NCBI RefSeq assembly: GCF_021398715.1 | Contig: NZ_CP090347.1 | Coordinates: 1,426,001 to 1,490,000 of the forward strand | Length of the DNA stretch: 64,000 nt | From: Microbacterium binotii | Lineage (GTDB): Bacteria; Actinomycetota; Actinomycetes; Actinomycetales; Microbacteriaceae | Reading direction: 5' to 3' | Shown here: one piece after another, positions 45,208 to 55,074 of the stretch | Numbering within the stretch: position 1 is the stretch's first letter | How the letters are laid out: the number at the start of each line of letters is the position of its first letter | Notes under the pieces: generated by a model | Seen by the model: the letters and a program-made list of their open reading frames with translations, nothing else | The model's database searches: none | Told to the model about the DNA's origin: nothing | Translations under genes and position numbers: made by a program

Positions 45208-46299
45208 TCAGTGGGATGGGTGGGACACGCCCGGGCCTCCGGACGCGTCAGCGGCATCGTCTGATCGGCGGATGCGACGCGCGCGACGCGCACGTCGCAC
45301 CGCCCACACGATCACGCCGGCGACGGCGATCACCGCGAGCCACGGAAGGAGGAAGCCCAGCCCGATGACGATCCCGTTCACGGTCGCGACGAGCCCCGCC
45401 CATCCTGCGGCGATCCCATCGCCGAATCCGGCGGGATCCGCTTGCGGCGCTGCGTCCCTCGAAGCGAGGTTGACGGTCAACGTCGACATCGCCACCTGAT
45501 CCTCCAGCATCTCGAGCTGCTGCCGGTCCGCATCCAGAGCCGCCTGACGGTCGGCGAGGGCGGACTCCGCCGCGATCAGGTCCGCGACCGACGCCGACTG
45601 CGCAAGCAGCTCGGTGAGGCGCGCGACCGACGTCTCCTGCGCCGCGATCCTCGCCCGCAGGTCGACAGCCTGGTCCGTGACGTCGAAGCGATCCACCGAC
45701 GACGCCGACACCGTTCCCAGAGCACCGACTTGATCGATCACATCCTGCAACCGGTCGGCGGGCACCCGCACCGTGATCGAGCTCTGCCCGGGCACCGGGT
45801 ACACCGGATCGGTCGTGGCCGGAGAGCCGGCGATGCTCGCCGACGAGACGTACCCCTGCACACCCGTCACGATCGCTGTGATCTGCTGCTGGGCGTCCTC
45901 GGGGTCGTCCACGCTCATCTGGATCCACCCGGATGCGGTGACCTCGCGGCTCGTATCCGTCGCTGCGGACCGCCCGCCGTCGGCCCCCACGATGTCCTGC
46001 GCCGCGATGGCACCCTCCTGGGTCTGGACCCCGAGAGGTGACGAATCGGAGAGCGACACCGCGCTCGGCACCTCGGCCCCGCGACCGCCCAGGACGACGG
46101 GCGAGACGAGCGCCGCCAGCGCGACGACCGCGACACCGGCGGCGGCGACCGCCCACCCGCCACGGCGTCGCGCCCGCCGGCGGACCCGGTCGAACTCGAG
46201 CTCGCGGTCGATCCCTCGCTCGATCCGGTCGATCTGCTCTGCGGTCGGGCCCTCCGGCACGGAGCGTTCCTGGTCCTGATCCCGGTCGTCGATCGTCAT
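45208..46299 (-). CDS. DUF4349 membrane protein coupled to an ECF sigma factor
   Basis: A 363-residue protein: a charged cytosolic N-terminus (about 1-50), a membrane helix (about 52-72), then an extracellular DUF4349 domain with the strand-rich SASIAGS and VRVPADRLQDVIDQVGALG motifs. A coiled-coil segment (about 215-270, LTELLAQSASVADLIAAESALADRQ) follows, then a C-terminal helix (about 310-335) and a basic tail. The ATG at 46299 overlaps the stop of the ECF sigma gene (ATGA). DUF4349 proteins often follow ECF sigma genes; the N-terminal cytosolic arm could be an anti-sigma region, though no zinc-binding motif is seen. Confidence 0.87.
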   Translation of the reverse strand: MTIDDRDQDQERSVPEGPTAEQIDRIERGIDRELEFDRVRRRARRRGGWAVAAAGVAVVALAALVSPVVLGGRGAEVPSAVSLSDSSPLGVQTQEGAIAAQDIVGADGGRSAATDTSREVTASGWIQMSVDDPEDAQQQITAIVTGVQGYVSSASIAGSPATTDPVYPVPGQSSITVRVPADRLQDVIDQVGALGTVSASSVDRFDVTDQAVDLRARIAAQETSVARLTELLAQSASVADLIAAESALADRQAALDADRQQLEMLEDQVAMSTLTVNLASRDAAPQADPAGFGDGIAAGWAGLVATVNGIVIGLGFLLPWLAVIAVAGVIVWAVRRARRARRIRRSDDAADASGGPGVSHPSH

Positions 46300-46844
46300 G
46301 ATGCGTTCCCCTCCTGGACGGTGCCGCGCAGGCGGCTGCGGATGCGGGAGAGACGGTTGCGGACGGCGCCGTGGGTGAGGCCCAGCTCGGCGGCCGCGGC
46401 ATCGTAGGCGTAGCCGTGCGCGGCGCACAGGACGAAGAGCTCGCGATCGAGATCGCCGAGTCTCGCCACCTCCCGGGCGACGCGATCGGCCAGCTCGGAG
46501 TCGATGACCGCCTGCTCCACGTCGATCGGCGACGGCATGCGCTCGTCGAGCGTCGCGCCGACGTGCTCGCGTTCGCGGCGCAGCGCACGCAGGCGGTTCG
46601 CGCACACCAGGCGACAGATCGTGGCGAACCAGGGGAGAGCGGAGGCTCCCTCCAGCCGGAAGCCGCGAAGCTTCCGCCACGCCGTGACGAACGTCTCCTG
46701 CGCCGCGTCCTCGGCGTCCGCGGTCGTCGGCAACAGGATCGCCGCGATGCGGTAGACCGCGTCGATGTTGCCGCGATACAGCGCGCGGAAGGCCTCGTGG
46801 TCTCCGTGCGACGCGCGCGCGATCAGCTCCCCATCGCTGGTCAT
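46296..46844 (-). CDS. ECF RNA polymerase sigma factor
   Basis: A 182-residue sigma-70 ECF protein. Region 2 (about 8-80) includes FRALYRGNIDAVYRIA, ADAEDAAQETFVTAWRKL and WFATICRLVCANRLR. Region 4 (about 125-175) includes LDRELFVLCAAHGYAYDAAAAELGLTHGAVRNRLSRIRSRLR. It is distinct from the SigK paralogue nearby. It is co-translated with the DUF4349 membrane protein, which may control it. Targets are unknown. Confidence 0.92.
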   Translation of the reverse strand: MTSDGELIARASHGDHEAFRALYRGNIDAVYRIAAILLPTTADAEDAAQETFVTAWRKLRGFRLEGASALPWFATICRLVCANRLRALRREREHVGATLDERMPSPIDVEQAVIDSELADRVAREVARLGDLDRELFVLCAAHGYAYDAAAAELGLTHGAVRNRLSRIRSRLRGTVQEGNAS

Positions 46845-46965
46845 CGTGCCCCAATCCCTCAGCGCCGGACGTGCCGACGTCTTCTCTCACCCTCAGGTGT
46901 CCTCGGCTGCCCGATCGTCTCAGATCCGCATAAACTGTGGCGTCCGCCGATTCCGAAAGGCTCTC

Positions 46966-47964
46966 ATGGGCTTCGAGATCCCGGTGTGGTTCCAGATCGT
47001 CGCGCTGATCGTGCTCGTTCTGATCCTGGCCGCCGACCTTCTTCTCATCCTCCGTCGACCCCACATCCCCTCCGCGCGGGAGGCCACCCTGTGGGTCGTC
47101 TTCTACGTGTCGCTCGCGCTCGTGTTCGCCCTCATCCTGCTGTGGGTCTCGGGCAGTGCGGATGCGGCGGGCCAGTTCGTGGCCGGATGGTTGACGGAGT
47201 ACAGCCTCTCGGTCGACAACCTGTTCGTCTTCGTCCTGCTGATGGGGCAGTTCGCCGTCCCACGCAAGTACCAGCAGGAGGTGCTGATGGTGGGGATCAT
47301 CATCGCGCTCGTGCTGCGAGGCATCTTCATCGCGTTCGGTGCGGTGCTGATCGACAACCTCTCGTGGATCTTCTACGTGTTCGGGCTGTTCCTGGTCTGG
47401 ACGGCCTGGCGTCAGGCCTTCCCCGGGGACGACGAGCACGGCGAGCAGCGCGAGAACGCCGTCGTGCGGATGCTGCGGCGCTTCGTCCAGATCAGCGACC
47501 AGTACGAGGGGTCGAAGCTGCGCACGGTTGTCGGCGGCAAGAAGGTCTTCACGCCGATGCTGCTCGTGTTCGTGGCGATCGGGTTCACGGACCTCGTCTT
47601 CGCGATCGACTCGATCCCGGCCATCTTCGGCATCACGCAGAGTGCCTTCATCGTCTTCACCGCGAACATCTTCGCCCTCATGGGGCTGCGCCAGCTCTAC
47701 TTCCTGCTGGGCGGACTGCTCGATCGCCTGCGCTACCTCCACTACGGGATCGCGTTCATCCTCGCCTTCATCGGCGTGAAGCTCTTCCTCCACGCTCTGC
47801 ACGAGAACGAGCTGCCCTTCATCAACGGCGGCCACGGCGTCGAATGGGCGCCCGACATCTCAGCCTGGGTCTCGCTCATCGTGATCGTGGCCGCGATGGC
47901 GACCGCGACCATCGCAAGTCTCGTGGCGGCACGGCGCGAGGCCACATCCGTCGACGAGGGCTGA
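46966..47964 (+). CDS. TerC-family membrane protein
   Basis: A 332-residue, roughly nine-helix protein of the TerC/Alx family. The hallmark acidic helix GFTDLVFAIDSIPAIFGIT (about 205-223) and the earlier EYSLSVDNLFVFVLLM (about 77-92) contain the conserved aspartates that bind metal. Characterised members export Mn2+ or protect exported metalloproteins, and the family is named for tellurite resistance. The ATG at 46966 follows CCGAAAGG. It is monocistronic and convergent with the flavin-monooxygenase gene. Confidence 0.92.
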   Translation: MGFEIPVWFQIVALIVLVLILAADLLLILRRPHIPSAREATLWVVFYVSLALVFALILLWVSGSADAAGQFVAGWLTEYSLSVDNLFVFVLLMGQFAVPRKYQQEVLMVGIIIALVLRGIFIAFGAVLIDNLSWIFYVFGLFLVWTAWRQAFPGDDEHGEQRENAVVRMLRRFVQISDQYEGSKLRTVVGGKKVFTPMLLVFVAIGFTDLVFAIDSIPAIFGITQSAFIVFTANIFALMGLRQLYFLLGGLLDRLRYLHYGIAFILAFIGVKLFLHALHENELPFINGGHGVEWAPDISAWVSLIVIVAAMATATIASLVAARREATSVDEG

Positions 47965-47973
47965 GTCGCGCGG

Positions 47974-49290
47974 TCAGAACGAGCGCAGGTTCGCGCCGAG
48001 GCCCGCGCCGTCGTACTCGCGGCGCAGGATGCCGCGACGGCGGAGGATCGGCACCAGCTCGTCGAGCATGCGGTGCACGGTGACCGGATGCACATCGCCC
48101 CACAGCAGAACGCCGTCGTTGCCCCAGTCGCCCAGCTGCTCGATGCGATCCGCGAGCTCGCCCGGCGTTCCCACCCACCCGGTGCCGTCCGAGATGCGGC
48201 CGAGGCGGGCGTGCGCGGCGAGGATATCCCGCAGCGGCGTCTCGCGCGGGTCGTGATCGCCGACGAGCCGGCGGATGCTGCCGTGCGACACGTGCGGGGC
48301 GAACAGCCCCTCGGGCAACGGCCGGTCGAGATCGAGCGCGGTCAGATCGGTCTCCAGATCCGAGGACTGCCGCCTGGCGATCGCGCGCAGAGCGGATTCG
48401 TCGGGCGTGCGCGACGCGGACACCAGTCGGTCCGCCTCCTCGGGGGAGGAGACCAGAACGGGCTGGATCGCGAACAGCACCTTCACGTCCGACGGGTCGC
48501 GACCGCGCTCGCGTGCGGCGCGGTGGATGCGCTCCCGGTAGGCGCGCACGCTCGCCTCGTCCAGGGGCGCGAGCGCCAGCTGCACGTCCGAGTGCGCTCC
48601 GGCGAACGCAAGGCCCCGCTCCGACCCGCCCGGTGACACGATCGCGGGTTCGCCGTCGGTGAAGGGGAGTGCGTTGAGCGGTCCGTCGAATCCGAAGTGC
48701 CGGCCGCGGTGGCGGACCGCCCGCATCCGGGTGCCGTCCGCGTAGCGGTCGTCATCGCGGTCGAGGACGAGCGCGCCCTCGTCCCAACTCCGCCACAGCG
48801 AGCGGATGCCTTCCAACCACTCCTCGGCGCGGTCGTAGGCGGCATCGTGCCCGAGCGGCGCATCCGTGGAGAAGTGCCGCGCGCTGCCGGTGTCGGTCAC
48901 CACGTTCAGTCCCAGCCGGTGGCCGCTCAGGTGCTGGAGCGACGCGAACTGCCGGGCGGCCGTGTAGGGCAGGTATGCCGCGGGGTTGACGGTGGGCACC
49001 ACTCCGAGGTGCCGGGTCGCGGCGAACAGGTACGGGGCAAGCACGAACGGGTCGTGCTTGGGGCCGCCGAAGGCGTGCCGCACCCGCAGATCGATCGTCT
49101 CCGCGGAACCGAGTGAAGGCGCATCCTCGATGATCAGCAGATCGAACCCGGCCTGCTCCAGGGTGCGTGCGGACTCCTGGTACAGGTGCGGGGCGGTCCA
49201 GTCGTAGTCCCAGTCCAGGCCGGGCAGACCCCAGCCGTGCGGACCGAAACCGCGGGCCAAGAACCAGCCGAAGTGCTGCGGGCGACTCAC
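47974..49290 (-). CDS. LLM-class flavin-dependent monooxygenase (NtaA/SnaA/DszA type)
   Basis: A 438-residue bacterial-luciferase-like enzyme using reduced FMN and O2. Typical stretches are [14 protein letters not shown] (about 44-57), [23 protein letters not shown] (about 79-101), [11 protein letters not shown] and [12 protein letters not shown] near the end. The NtaA/SnaA/DszA branch includes desulfonating and dibenzothiophene- or nitrilotriacetate-degrading enzymes. The GTG start overlaps the stop of the O-acetylhomoserine sulfhydrylase-like gene (GTGA), which suggests organosulfur scavenging: C-S cleavage feeding sulfide to amino-acid synthesis. The substrate is inferred only. Confidence 0.88.
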   Translation of the reverse strand: MSRPQHFGWFLARGFGPHGWGLPGLDWDYDWTAPHLYQESARTLEQAGFDLLIIEDAPSLGSAETIDLRVRHAFGGPKHDPFVLAPYLFAATRHLGVVPTVNPAAYLPYTAARQFASLQHLSGHRLGLNVVTDTGSARHFSTDAPLGHDAAYDRAEEWLEGIRSLWRSWDEGALVLDRDDDRYADGTRMRAVRHRGRHFGFDGPLNALPFTDGEPAIVSPGGSERGLAFAGAHSDVQLALAPLDEASVRAYRERIHRAARERGRDPSDVKVLFAIQPVLVSSPEEADRLVSASRTPDESALRAIARRQSSDLETDLTALDLDRPLPEGLFAPHVSHGSIRRLVGDHDPRETPLRDILAAHARLGRISDGTGWVGTPGELADRIEQLGDWGNDGVLLWGDVHPVTVHRMLDELVPILRRRGILRREYDGAGLGANLRSF

Positions 49291-50606
49291 CCGATGACCT
49301 CGATCGTCCGCGTGGATGCCGCGAGGGATGCGGCCTTGAGCGCCCGCTCGAGATCGGCGATCAGGTCGTCGACATCCTCGATGCCGATCGACAGACGCAG
49401 CGTTCCCGGGTGCACACCGAGAGCGGCGCGCGCATCGTCGGTGTGCTGCGCGTGACTCGTCGTGGCCGGATGCAGCACGAGCGAGCGGACGTCGCCGAGG
49501 TGGGTCATGTGGGTGACGACCTGCACGCTCTCGACGAAGGCGCGAGCAGCTTTCTCGCCGCCGTGGAGCGTGAAGGTGAAGACCGAACCGGCGCCGCGGG
49601 GGAGAAGCCGCTTCGCGAGCGCGTGATGCGGATGGCTCGCAAGCCCCACGTAGTCGACCGACGCCACCTCGTCGCGGCTCTCGAGCCACGCCGCGATCCG
49701 TCCGGCGTTCGCCGACTGCTCGCGCACGCGCAGATGCAGCGTCTCGATGCCCTGCGACACGAGGAAGGCGTTGAGCGGCGACGGTGTGGGTCCCAGCCGC
49801 GGTGCCACGGACTCGCGCACATAGGCGAGACGCGCGCGGGGGCCGTGGCGTTCCCAGACGCTCGGCGCGCCGTCGTGGCGCGCGGTCACCAGCTGGGGGA
49901 ACAACGCGCCCGATCGGGCGGCATCGAAGCGGCCGTCGTCGACGATGACGCCGCCGAGCGCCGCCCCGTGGCCGGCGAGGAACTTGCTCGCCGAGTGGAC
50001 GACGACCGCCGCGCCCAGCTCGATCGGTCGCACCAGGTAGGGCGTGGCGAAGGTGTTGTCGACGACGAGCGGGATGCCGTGGGCGTCCGCAACGGCTGCG
50101 ACGGCGGGCACGTCCAGCAGATCGTTGCGCGCGTTGCCGATGGACTCGGCGAACAGGGCACGGGTCTCGGGACGGATCGCCTCCTCCCACGCCCGCGGGT
50201 CCGCGATGTCGTCGACATAGGTGACCGTCACCCCGAACCGGGACAGCAGGTCGTTCACGAGCCCGCGCGTTCCCTCGTAGATGTGGGTGGAGCTGACCAG
50301 GTGGTCACCGGCCGAGAGCAGCGACAGCAGCGCGACGGAGACGGCCGCCTGGCCGCTGCCGACGAACACGGCACCGGCACCGCCCTCGAGCTCGGCGATG
50401 CGACGCTCGAGGGCGTCGACGGTCGGATTGCCGGTGCGCGTGTACCCGTAGCCGTCGCCCGTCGCGAAGTGCGCGGCCGCGTGATCGAAGTCGTCGAAGC
50501 GGAAGCCGGCGGTCATGTACACCGGGACGGTGCGCGATGCCGCATCCGTCCATTCGGTGCCGCTGTGCACCTGTCGCGTGGCGAATCCGTGGGTGGGTTC
50601 GGTCAT
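49287..50606 (-). CDS. O-acetylhomoserine sulfhydrylase-like PLP enzyme
   Basis: A 439-residue Cys/Met-metabolism PLP enzyme. The PLP-lysine motif is [10 protein letters not shown] (about 206-215). [11 protein letters not shown] (52-62), [14 protein letters not shown] and [15 protein letters not shown] are all typical of O-acetyl-L-homoserine (thiol)-lyase, which joins O-acetylhomoserine with sulfide or methanethiol to give homocysteine or methionine. A GGCAGGA site precedes the ATG. A TAGGCT box lies about 28 bases upstream. Cystathionine gamma-synthase is a less likely alternative. Confidence 0.9.
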   Translation of the reverse strand: MTEPTHGFATRQVHSGTEWTDAASRTVPVYMTAGFRFDDFDHAAAHFATGDGYGYTRTGNPTVDALERRIAELEGGAGAVFVGSGQAAVSVALLSLLSAGDHLVSSTHIYEGTRGLVNDLLSRFGVTVTYVDDIADPRAWEEAIRPETRALFAESIGNARNDLLDVPAVAAVADAHGIPLVVDNTFATPYLVRPIELGAAVVVHSASKFLAGHGAALGGVIVDDGRFDAARSGALFPQLVTARHDGAPSVWERHGPRARLAYVRESVAPRLGPTPSPLNAFLVSQGIETLHLRVREQSANAGRIAAWLESRDEVASVDYVGLASHPHHALAKRLLPRGAGSVFTFTLHGGEKAARAFVESVQVVTHMTHLGDVRSLVLHPATTSHAQHTDDARAALGVHPGTLRLSIGIEDVDDLIADLERALKAASLAASTRTIEVIG

Positions 50607-50633
50607 GAGGGTCCTGCCGTCTCGGGTCGCAGC

Positions 50634-50666
50634 AGCCTAAAAGCACCGACCACTCGCGGACGAGTG
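50634..50666 (-). promoter_or_regulatory. Promoter region of the sulfur genes with an inverted repeat
   Basis: On the minus strand TAGGCT (50639 to 50634) is a -10 box. Just upstream CACTCG-CGGA-CGAGTG (50651-50666) forms a short perfect inverted repeat over the -35 region, a plausible operator. Confidence 0.4.
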
Positions 50667-50727
50667 CGCCGACACACAACGTCACCTGCGGGCCCGTGCG
50701 GTGGGCCTCGGCGCCGGAGGGCGGTGG

Positions 50728-50733
50728 TAGCCT
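50728..50733 (+). promoter_or_regulatory. -10 box TAGCCT, leaderless start of the leu leader peptide
   Basis: TAGCCT is followed by 6 bases and the GTG at 50740 that opens the leucine-rich leader frame. Confidence 0.6.
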
Positions 50734-50739
50734 GTGCGG

Positions 50740-50784
50740 GTGCGGATCGCTCGCCTTCTCCTTCGCAGCCGCGACGAGTCCTAG
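50740..50784 (+). CDS. Leucine leader peptide upstream of leuC
   Basis: A 14-residue frame, [14 protein letters not shown], with three successive leucine codons CTT-CTC-CTT. CTT is scarce in the coding regions here, so its double use fits a leucine-supply sensor. It starts 6 bases after a TAGCCT box, so it should be translated from a leaderless mRNA. Its 3' half forms one arm of a 10-bp hairpin (50769-50778 with 50797-50806). Such leader peptides before leu genes are known in actinobacteria. Confidence 0.72.
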   Translation: MRIARLLLRSRDES

Positions 50785-50806
50785 ACCCAGGCCTCCCTCG
50801 TCGCGG
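50769..50806 (+). promoter_or_regulatory. leuCD attenuator hairpin
   Basis: CCGCGACGAG within the leader peptide gene pairs perfectly with CTCGTCGCGG 18 bases later. A ribosome stalled at the leucine codons would cover or approach the first arm and free the second. No U-tract follows, so control may act through leuC translation or Rho rather than intrinsic termination. Confidence 0.6.
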
Positions 50807-50852
50807 AGTTCGTTGCGGGCTTGATCCACCGTCATCTCAGGAGAACGACAGC

Positions 50853-52322
50853 ATGAGCAATCCCGATCACTCCGCGGCGTCCGCGCCGCGCACCCTGGCC
50901 GAGAAGGTCTGGGACAACCACTTGGTGGTCAAGGGCGAGGACGGCCAGCCCGACCTCATCTACATCGACCTGCACCTCGTGCACGAGGTCACGAGCCCGC
51001 AGGCCTTCGATGGTCTCCGCGCGGAAGGGCGGGGCCTGCGGCGCCTGGACCTGACCATCGCGACCGAGGACCACAACACCCCGACGCTCGCGATCGACAA
51101 GCCGATCGCCGACCCGACCAGCCGTCTCCAGATCGAGACGCTGCGTCGCAACGCCGCCGAGTTCGGTGTGCGCATCCACTCGCTGGGCGACGCCGAGCAG
51201 GGGATCGTGCACGTCGTCGGTCCGCAGCTGGGGCTCACGATGCCGGGCATCACGGTCGTCTGCGGCGATTCGCACACCTCCACCCATGGAGCGTTCGGAG
51301 CGATGGCATTCGGCATCGGCACCAGCGAGGTCGAGCACGTCATGGCGACGCAGACCCTGCCGCTGAAGCCGTTCAAGACCATGGCCATCACCGTCGAGGG
51401 GACGCTGCGCCCCGGCGTCACCGCGAAGGACATCATCCTCGCTGTCATCGCGAAGATCGGCACCAACGGCGGGCAGGGCTACGTGCTCGAGTTCCGCGGC
51501 AGCGCCATCCGGGCCCTCTCGATGGAGGGGCGCATGACGATGTGCAACATGTCGATCGAGGCGGGCGCGCGCGCCGGCATGGTCGCGCCCGACGAGACCA
51601 CGTTCGCCTACCTGAAGGGGCGTCCGCACGCCCCGAAGGGGCAGGACTGGGAGGATGCGGTCGCCTACTGGCGCACGCTCCCGAGTGACGAGGGCGCCGT
51701 CTACGACGCGGAGGTCTTCCTCGACGCCGACGAGCTCGAGCCCTTCGTGACGTGGGGCACGAACCCTGGTCAGGGCGTGTCGCTGAACGACGTCGTTCCG
51801 ACGCCGTCCGACATCGCGGACCCGAACGAGCGCGTGGCCGCCGAGCGTGCGCTGCAGTACATGGATCTGGCCCCCGGTACGAAGCTGAAGGACGTGCCCG
51901 TGGATGCGGTCTTCATGGGTTCGTGCACGAACAGCCGCATCGAGGACCTGCGCGCTTTCGCGTCGATCGTGAAGGGTCGCAAGAAGGCCGAGGGCGTCCG
52001 GGTGATGGTCGTGCCCGGCTCCGCGCGCGTTCGGCTGGAAGCGGAGGCCGAGGGACTGCACCGCATCTTCGAGGAGTTCGGCGCCGAGTGGCGCTTCGCA
52101 GGATGCTCGATGTGTCTGGGCATGAACCCCGATCAGCTCGCTCCGGGTGAGCGGTGCGCCTCCACGTCGAACCGCAACTTCGAGGGTCGGCAGGGCAAGG
52201 GCGGGCGCACGCACCTGGTGTCGCCGCTCGTCGCCGCGGCGACCGCGGTGCGCGGAACGCTGTCGAGTCCGGGGGATCTCGATCCCGTCGAAGAGCCGGC
52301 GATCGTCGGGGCGGGGGTCTGA
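50853..52322 (+). CDS. leuC: 3-isopropylmalate dehydratase, large subunit
   Basis: With LeuD it isomerises 2-isopropylmalate to 3-isopropylmalate in leucine synthesis, using a [4Fe-4S] cluster. The 489 residues are of the usual length. Cluster cysteines are seen in MGSCTNSR and [13 protein letters not shown] near the C-terminus, and the aconitase motif [12 protein letters not shown] is near residue 140. A CAGGAG site precedes the ATG. A leucine leader peptide and hairpin lie upstream. leuD begins one base after its stop. Confidence 0.97.
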   Translation: MSNPDHSAASAPRTLAEKVWDNHLVVKGEDGQPDLIYIDLHLVHEVTSPQAFDGLRAEGRGLRRLDLTIATEDHNTPTLAIDKPIADPTSRLQIETLRRNAAEFGVRIHSLGDAEQGIVHVVGPQLGLTMPGITVVCGDSHTSTHGAFGAMAFGIGTSEVEHVMATQTLPLKPFKTMAITVEGTLRPGVTAKDIILAVIAKIGTNGGQGYVLEFRGSAIRALSMEGRMTMCNMSIEAGARAGMVAPDETTFAYLKGRPHAPKGQDWEDAVAYWRTLPSDEGAVYDAEVFLDADELEPFVTWGTNPGQGVSLNDVVPTPSDIADPNERVAAERALQYMDLAPGTKLKDVPVDAVFMGSCTNSRIEDLRAFASIVKGRKKAEGVRVMVVPGSARVRLEAEAEGLHRIFEEFGAEWRFAGCSMCLGMNPDQLAPGERCASTSNRNFEGRQGKGGRTHLVSPLVAAATAVRGTLSSPGDLDPVEEPAIVGAGV

Positions 52323-52323
52323 G

Positions 52324-52929
52324 ATGGAGAAGTTCAGCGTTCACACCGGTGTCGCCGCCGCACTCAAGCGCTCCGCCGTCGACACGGATCAGATCATCCC
52401 CGCGGTTTACCTCAAGCGGGTGACCAAGACGGGGTTCGAGGACGCGCTGTTCGCCAACTGGCGCCAGGATCCCGACTTCGTGCTGAACCAGCCGATTTTC
52501 GCGCAGAGCTCGATCCTCGTCGCCGGACCCGATTTCGGCACCGGCTCGAGCCGTGAGCACGCGGTCTGGGCCCTGCGTGACTACGGGTTCAAGGTCGTGC
52601 TGAGCCCCAAGTTCGCCGACATCTTCCGCGGTAACGCGGGCAAGCAGGGTCTCGTGACGGGTGTCGTCACCGAGGCCGACGTCGAAGCGCTTTGGGCGGC
52701 CATCGACGCGCAGCCCGGCATGGAGATGACGGTCGATCTGACGGCGCGCGAGGTCGTTGCGGGCGAGCTCCGGGTCCCGTTCGAGATCGACGATTACACT
52801 AGGTGGCGGTTGCTGGAGGGCCTCGACGACATCGGGCTCACGCTCCGCAACGAAGACAAGATCGCCGCCTACGAAGCGCGACGCGAATCCTGGAAGCCGC
52901 GGACACTCCCGCCCCTTCCCGCACAGTGA
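52324..52929 (+). CDS. leuD: 3-isopropylmalate dehydratase, small subunit
   Basis: A 201-residue swivel-domain subunit that completes the isopropylmalate isomerase active site. The substrate-binding segment [17 protein letters not shown] (about 69-85) and DTDQIIPA (about 20-27) are intact. The ATG is separated from the leuC stop by a single base. murA follows after 10 bases, so leucine synthesis and peptidoglycan precursor synthesis may share a transcript. Confidence 0.97.
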   Translation: MEKFSVHTGVAAALKRSAVDTDQIIPAVYLKRVTKTGFEDALFANWRQDPDFVLNQPIFAQSSILVAGPDFGTGSSREHAVWALRDYGFKVVLSPKFADIFRGNAGKQGLVTGVVTEADVEALWAAIDAQPGMEMTVDLTAREVVAGELRVPFEIDDYTRWRLLEGLDDIGLTLRNEDKIAAYEARRESWKPRTLPPLPAQ

Positions 52930-52939
52930 GGTACCGCAT

Positions 52940-54304
52940 ATGACACTTCTCGGGCAGACCGCCGAATCCTCCAGCCCGCTCGCGGAGGAGGCGGAGATCC
53001 TCGAGATCCGCGGCGGACGGCCTCTGCGGGGCACCGTCGAGGTCAAGGGCGCGAAGAACCTCGTCACGAAGGCCATGGTCGCCGCGCTGCTCGGCGAGAG
53101 CCCGAGTCTGCTGCGCGACGTGCCGATGATCAGCGACGTCGCCGTGGTGCGATCGCTGCTCGAGGTGCACGGCGTGCGCGTGGCCGAGGGCGACGAGCCG
53201 GGCTCGCTCGTGCTCGACCCCCGTGACGTCGAGAGCGCCCACATGGAGGAGATCGACGCGCACGCGGGTGCCTCCCGCATCCCGATCCTCTTCTGCGGGC
53301 CGCTGCTGCACCGCCTCGGCCAGGCGTTCATCCCCGACCTCGGCGGATGCCGCATCGGCGACCGTCCGATCGACTTCCACCTCGATGCGCTCCGCAAGTT
53401 CGGCGCGATCGTGGAGAAGCTTCCCAGCGGCATCCGTCTGTCCGCCCCGCGCGGTCTGCACGGCGCGAACATCCACCTGCCCTACCCGAGCGTCGGGGCG
53501 ACCGAGCAGGTGCTGCTGACCGCCGTGCGTGCACAGGGCGTGACGGAGCTGCACAACGCCGCGATCGAGCCCGAAATCATGGATCTCATCGCCCTGTTGC
53601 AGAAAATGGGTGCGATCATCTCCTACGAGCCCAACCGCGTCATCCTCATCGAGGGCGTGCCGAAGCTCAACGGTTACGATCACCGCTCGATCTTCGACCG
53701 CAACGAGGCTGCGAGCTGGGCGAGCGCCGCGATCGCGACGGACGGCGAGATCTTCGTCGCCGGTGCCCGCCAGCAGGAGATGCTGACCTTCCTCAATGTG
53801 CTGCGCAAGATCGGTGCGCACTTCGAGGTGCGTGAAGACGGCATCCTGTTCGCCCGCGGCGAGGCGCTGAACCCCGTCACGGTCGAGACCGACGTGCACC
53901 CCGGCTTCATGACCGACTGGCAGCAGCCGCTCATCGTCGCGCTGACGCAGGCGACGGGACGCTCCGTCGTGCACGAGACGGTGTATGAGAATCGCTTCGG
54001 GTTCACGCAGGCTCTCGTCAAGATGGGTGCCGACATCACGGTGTACCCGCACGGTCTCCAGGAGGGCCCGCGCCGCGTGCCGCGCCGCTCGCTGGAGCAG
54101 GCCGCGGTCATCACCGGACCCACCCCGCTGCACGGCGCCGACATCACGGTTCCGGACCTGCGCGGCGGGTACAGCCACGTCATCGCGGCGCTGGCTGCGG
54201 AGGGCACCTCGACGGTGCGCAACATCGGGATCATCCGCCGCGGATACGCGGACTTCCTCGCGAAGCTGACCGCGCTCGGCGCCGACTTCGACATCGTCGG
54301 CTGA
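52940..54304 (+). CDS. murA: UDP-N-acetylglucosamine 1-carboxyvinyltransferase
   Basis: Transfers enolpyruvate from PEP to UDP-GlcNAc, the first committed step of peptidoglycan synthesis. The 454 residues form the two-domain EPSP-synthase-like fold. The catalytic cysteine, the site of fosfomycin attack in the family, is C137 in LGGCRIGDRP. KGAKN near residues 36-40 is the conserved substrate-binding lysine-asparagine motif. A short GAGGT site precedes the ATG. Its TGA overlaps the plsC start by one base. Confidence 0.95.
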   Translation: MTLLGQTAESSSPLAEEAEILEIRGGRPLRGTVEVKGAKNLVTKAMVAALLGESPSLLRDVPMISDVAVVRSLLEVHGVRVAEGDEPGSLVLDPRDVESAHMEEIDAHAGASRIPILFCGPLLHRLGQAFIPDLGGCRIGDRPIDFHLDALRKFGAIVEKLPSGIRLSAPRGLHGANIHLPYPSVGATEQVLLTAVRAQGVTELHNAAIEPEIMDLIALLQKMGAIISYEPNRVILIEGVPKLNGYDHRSIFDRNEAASWASAAIATDGEIFVAGARQQEMLTFLNVLRKIGAHFEVREDGILFARGEALNPVTVETDVHPGFMTDWQQPLIVALTQATGRSVVHETVYENRFGFTQALVKMGADITVYPHGLQEGPRRVPRRSLEQAAVITGPTPLHGADITVPDLRGGYSHVIAALAAEGTSTVRNIGIIRRGYADFLAKLTALGADFDIVG

Positions 54305-55074
54305 TGGCCCCCCAGACGCACCGTCGGCGGCGCGCGTCGGCGGAGAAGACGCGGCCGAGCGTCTTCTGGCTGCTCGGTGGGATCGTCGTCCCGTTCGTCG
54401 GTCTGATCGCGAAGATCGAGATCGAGGGCGAGGACAACCTGCCCGAAGAGGGCCCGTTCGTGCTGGCCCCCAACCATCACAGCGAGATCGACCCGCTGCT
54501 CGTCGCCGTGGCCGTCTGGCGCATGGGCCGTGCCCCGCGATTCATGGCGAAGGAGAGCCTCTTCCGGGTTCCCGTGCTCGGCTGGGCGCTGCGCGCGACC
54601 GGCATGATCCCCGTTGCGCGCGCCTCGAGCGCCGCCGCTGCGAAGCAGGCGCTCGATACGGCGCGTCACCTGGCGGAGCGTCGGGCGGGTGTCATCGTGT
54701 ATCCCGAAGGAACGCTCACACGCGATCCCGACCTATGGCCCATGCGCGGAAAGACCGGGGCGGCGCGCCTGGCGCTGGTCGGTGACATCCCCCTCATCCC
54801 GATGGCCCAGTGGGGTGCGCAGCAGATCATGCCGCGCTACGGCAAGTTCCGCCTCTGGCCGCTGCGCAGGCGCGTGCGTGTGCGCGTCGGGGAGCCCATC
54901 GCGCTCGAGGAGTACCGCGACCGTGCCGCCCACCCCGTGGCTCAGGCGGAGCTCACCGCGCGGGTCATGGATGAGATCGCCGGGCTGCTGTCGGATCTCC
55001 GTGGCGAGCCCGCTCCCGCGGCGCGCTGGGAACCCGGCGCCCACGGACAGAGCGAGACGGGCCGTCTTGAGTAG
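54304..55074 (+). CDS. plsC: 1-acyl-sn-glycerol-3-phosphate acyltransferase
   Basis: A 256-residue PlsC-family enzyme that adds the second acyl chain to lysophosphatidic acid at the membrane. The catalytic NHHSEID (about 58-64, the HX4D motif) and the glycerol-phosphate-binding YPEGT (about 136-140) are present, with a hydrophobic segment near residues 20-36. The ATG is coupled to murA (TGATG). gpsA, which makes glycerol 3-phosphate, comes next, so the two phospholipid steps are linked. Confidence 0.93.
   Translation: MAPQTHRRRRASAEKTRPSVFWLLGGIVVPFVGLIAKIEIEGEDNLPEEGPFVLAPNHHSEIDPLLVAVAVWRMGRAPRFMAKESLFRVPVLGWALRATGMIPVARASSAAAAKQALDTARHLAERRAGVIVYPEGTLTRDPDLWPMRGKTGAARLALVGDIPLIPMAQWGAQQIMPRYGKFRLWPLRRRVRVRVGEPIALEEYRDRAAHPVAQAELTARVMDEIAGLLSDLRGEPAPAARWEPGAHGQSETGRLE

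Noticed and set aside
50607..50733. SAM riboswitch before the O-acetylhomoserine sulfhydrylase-like gene
   Set aside because: The -10 box leaves only about 20-30 bases of leader, too short for a known SAM riboswitch; no conserved core seen.
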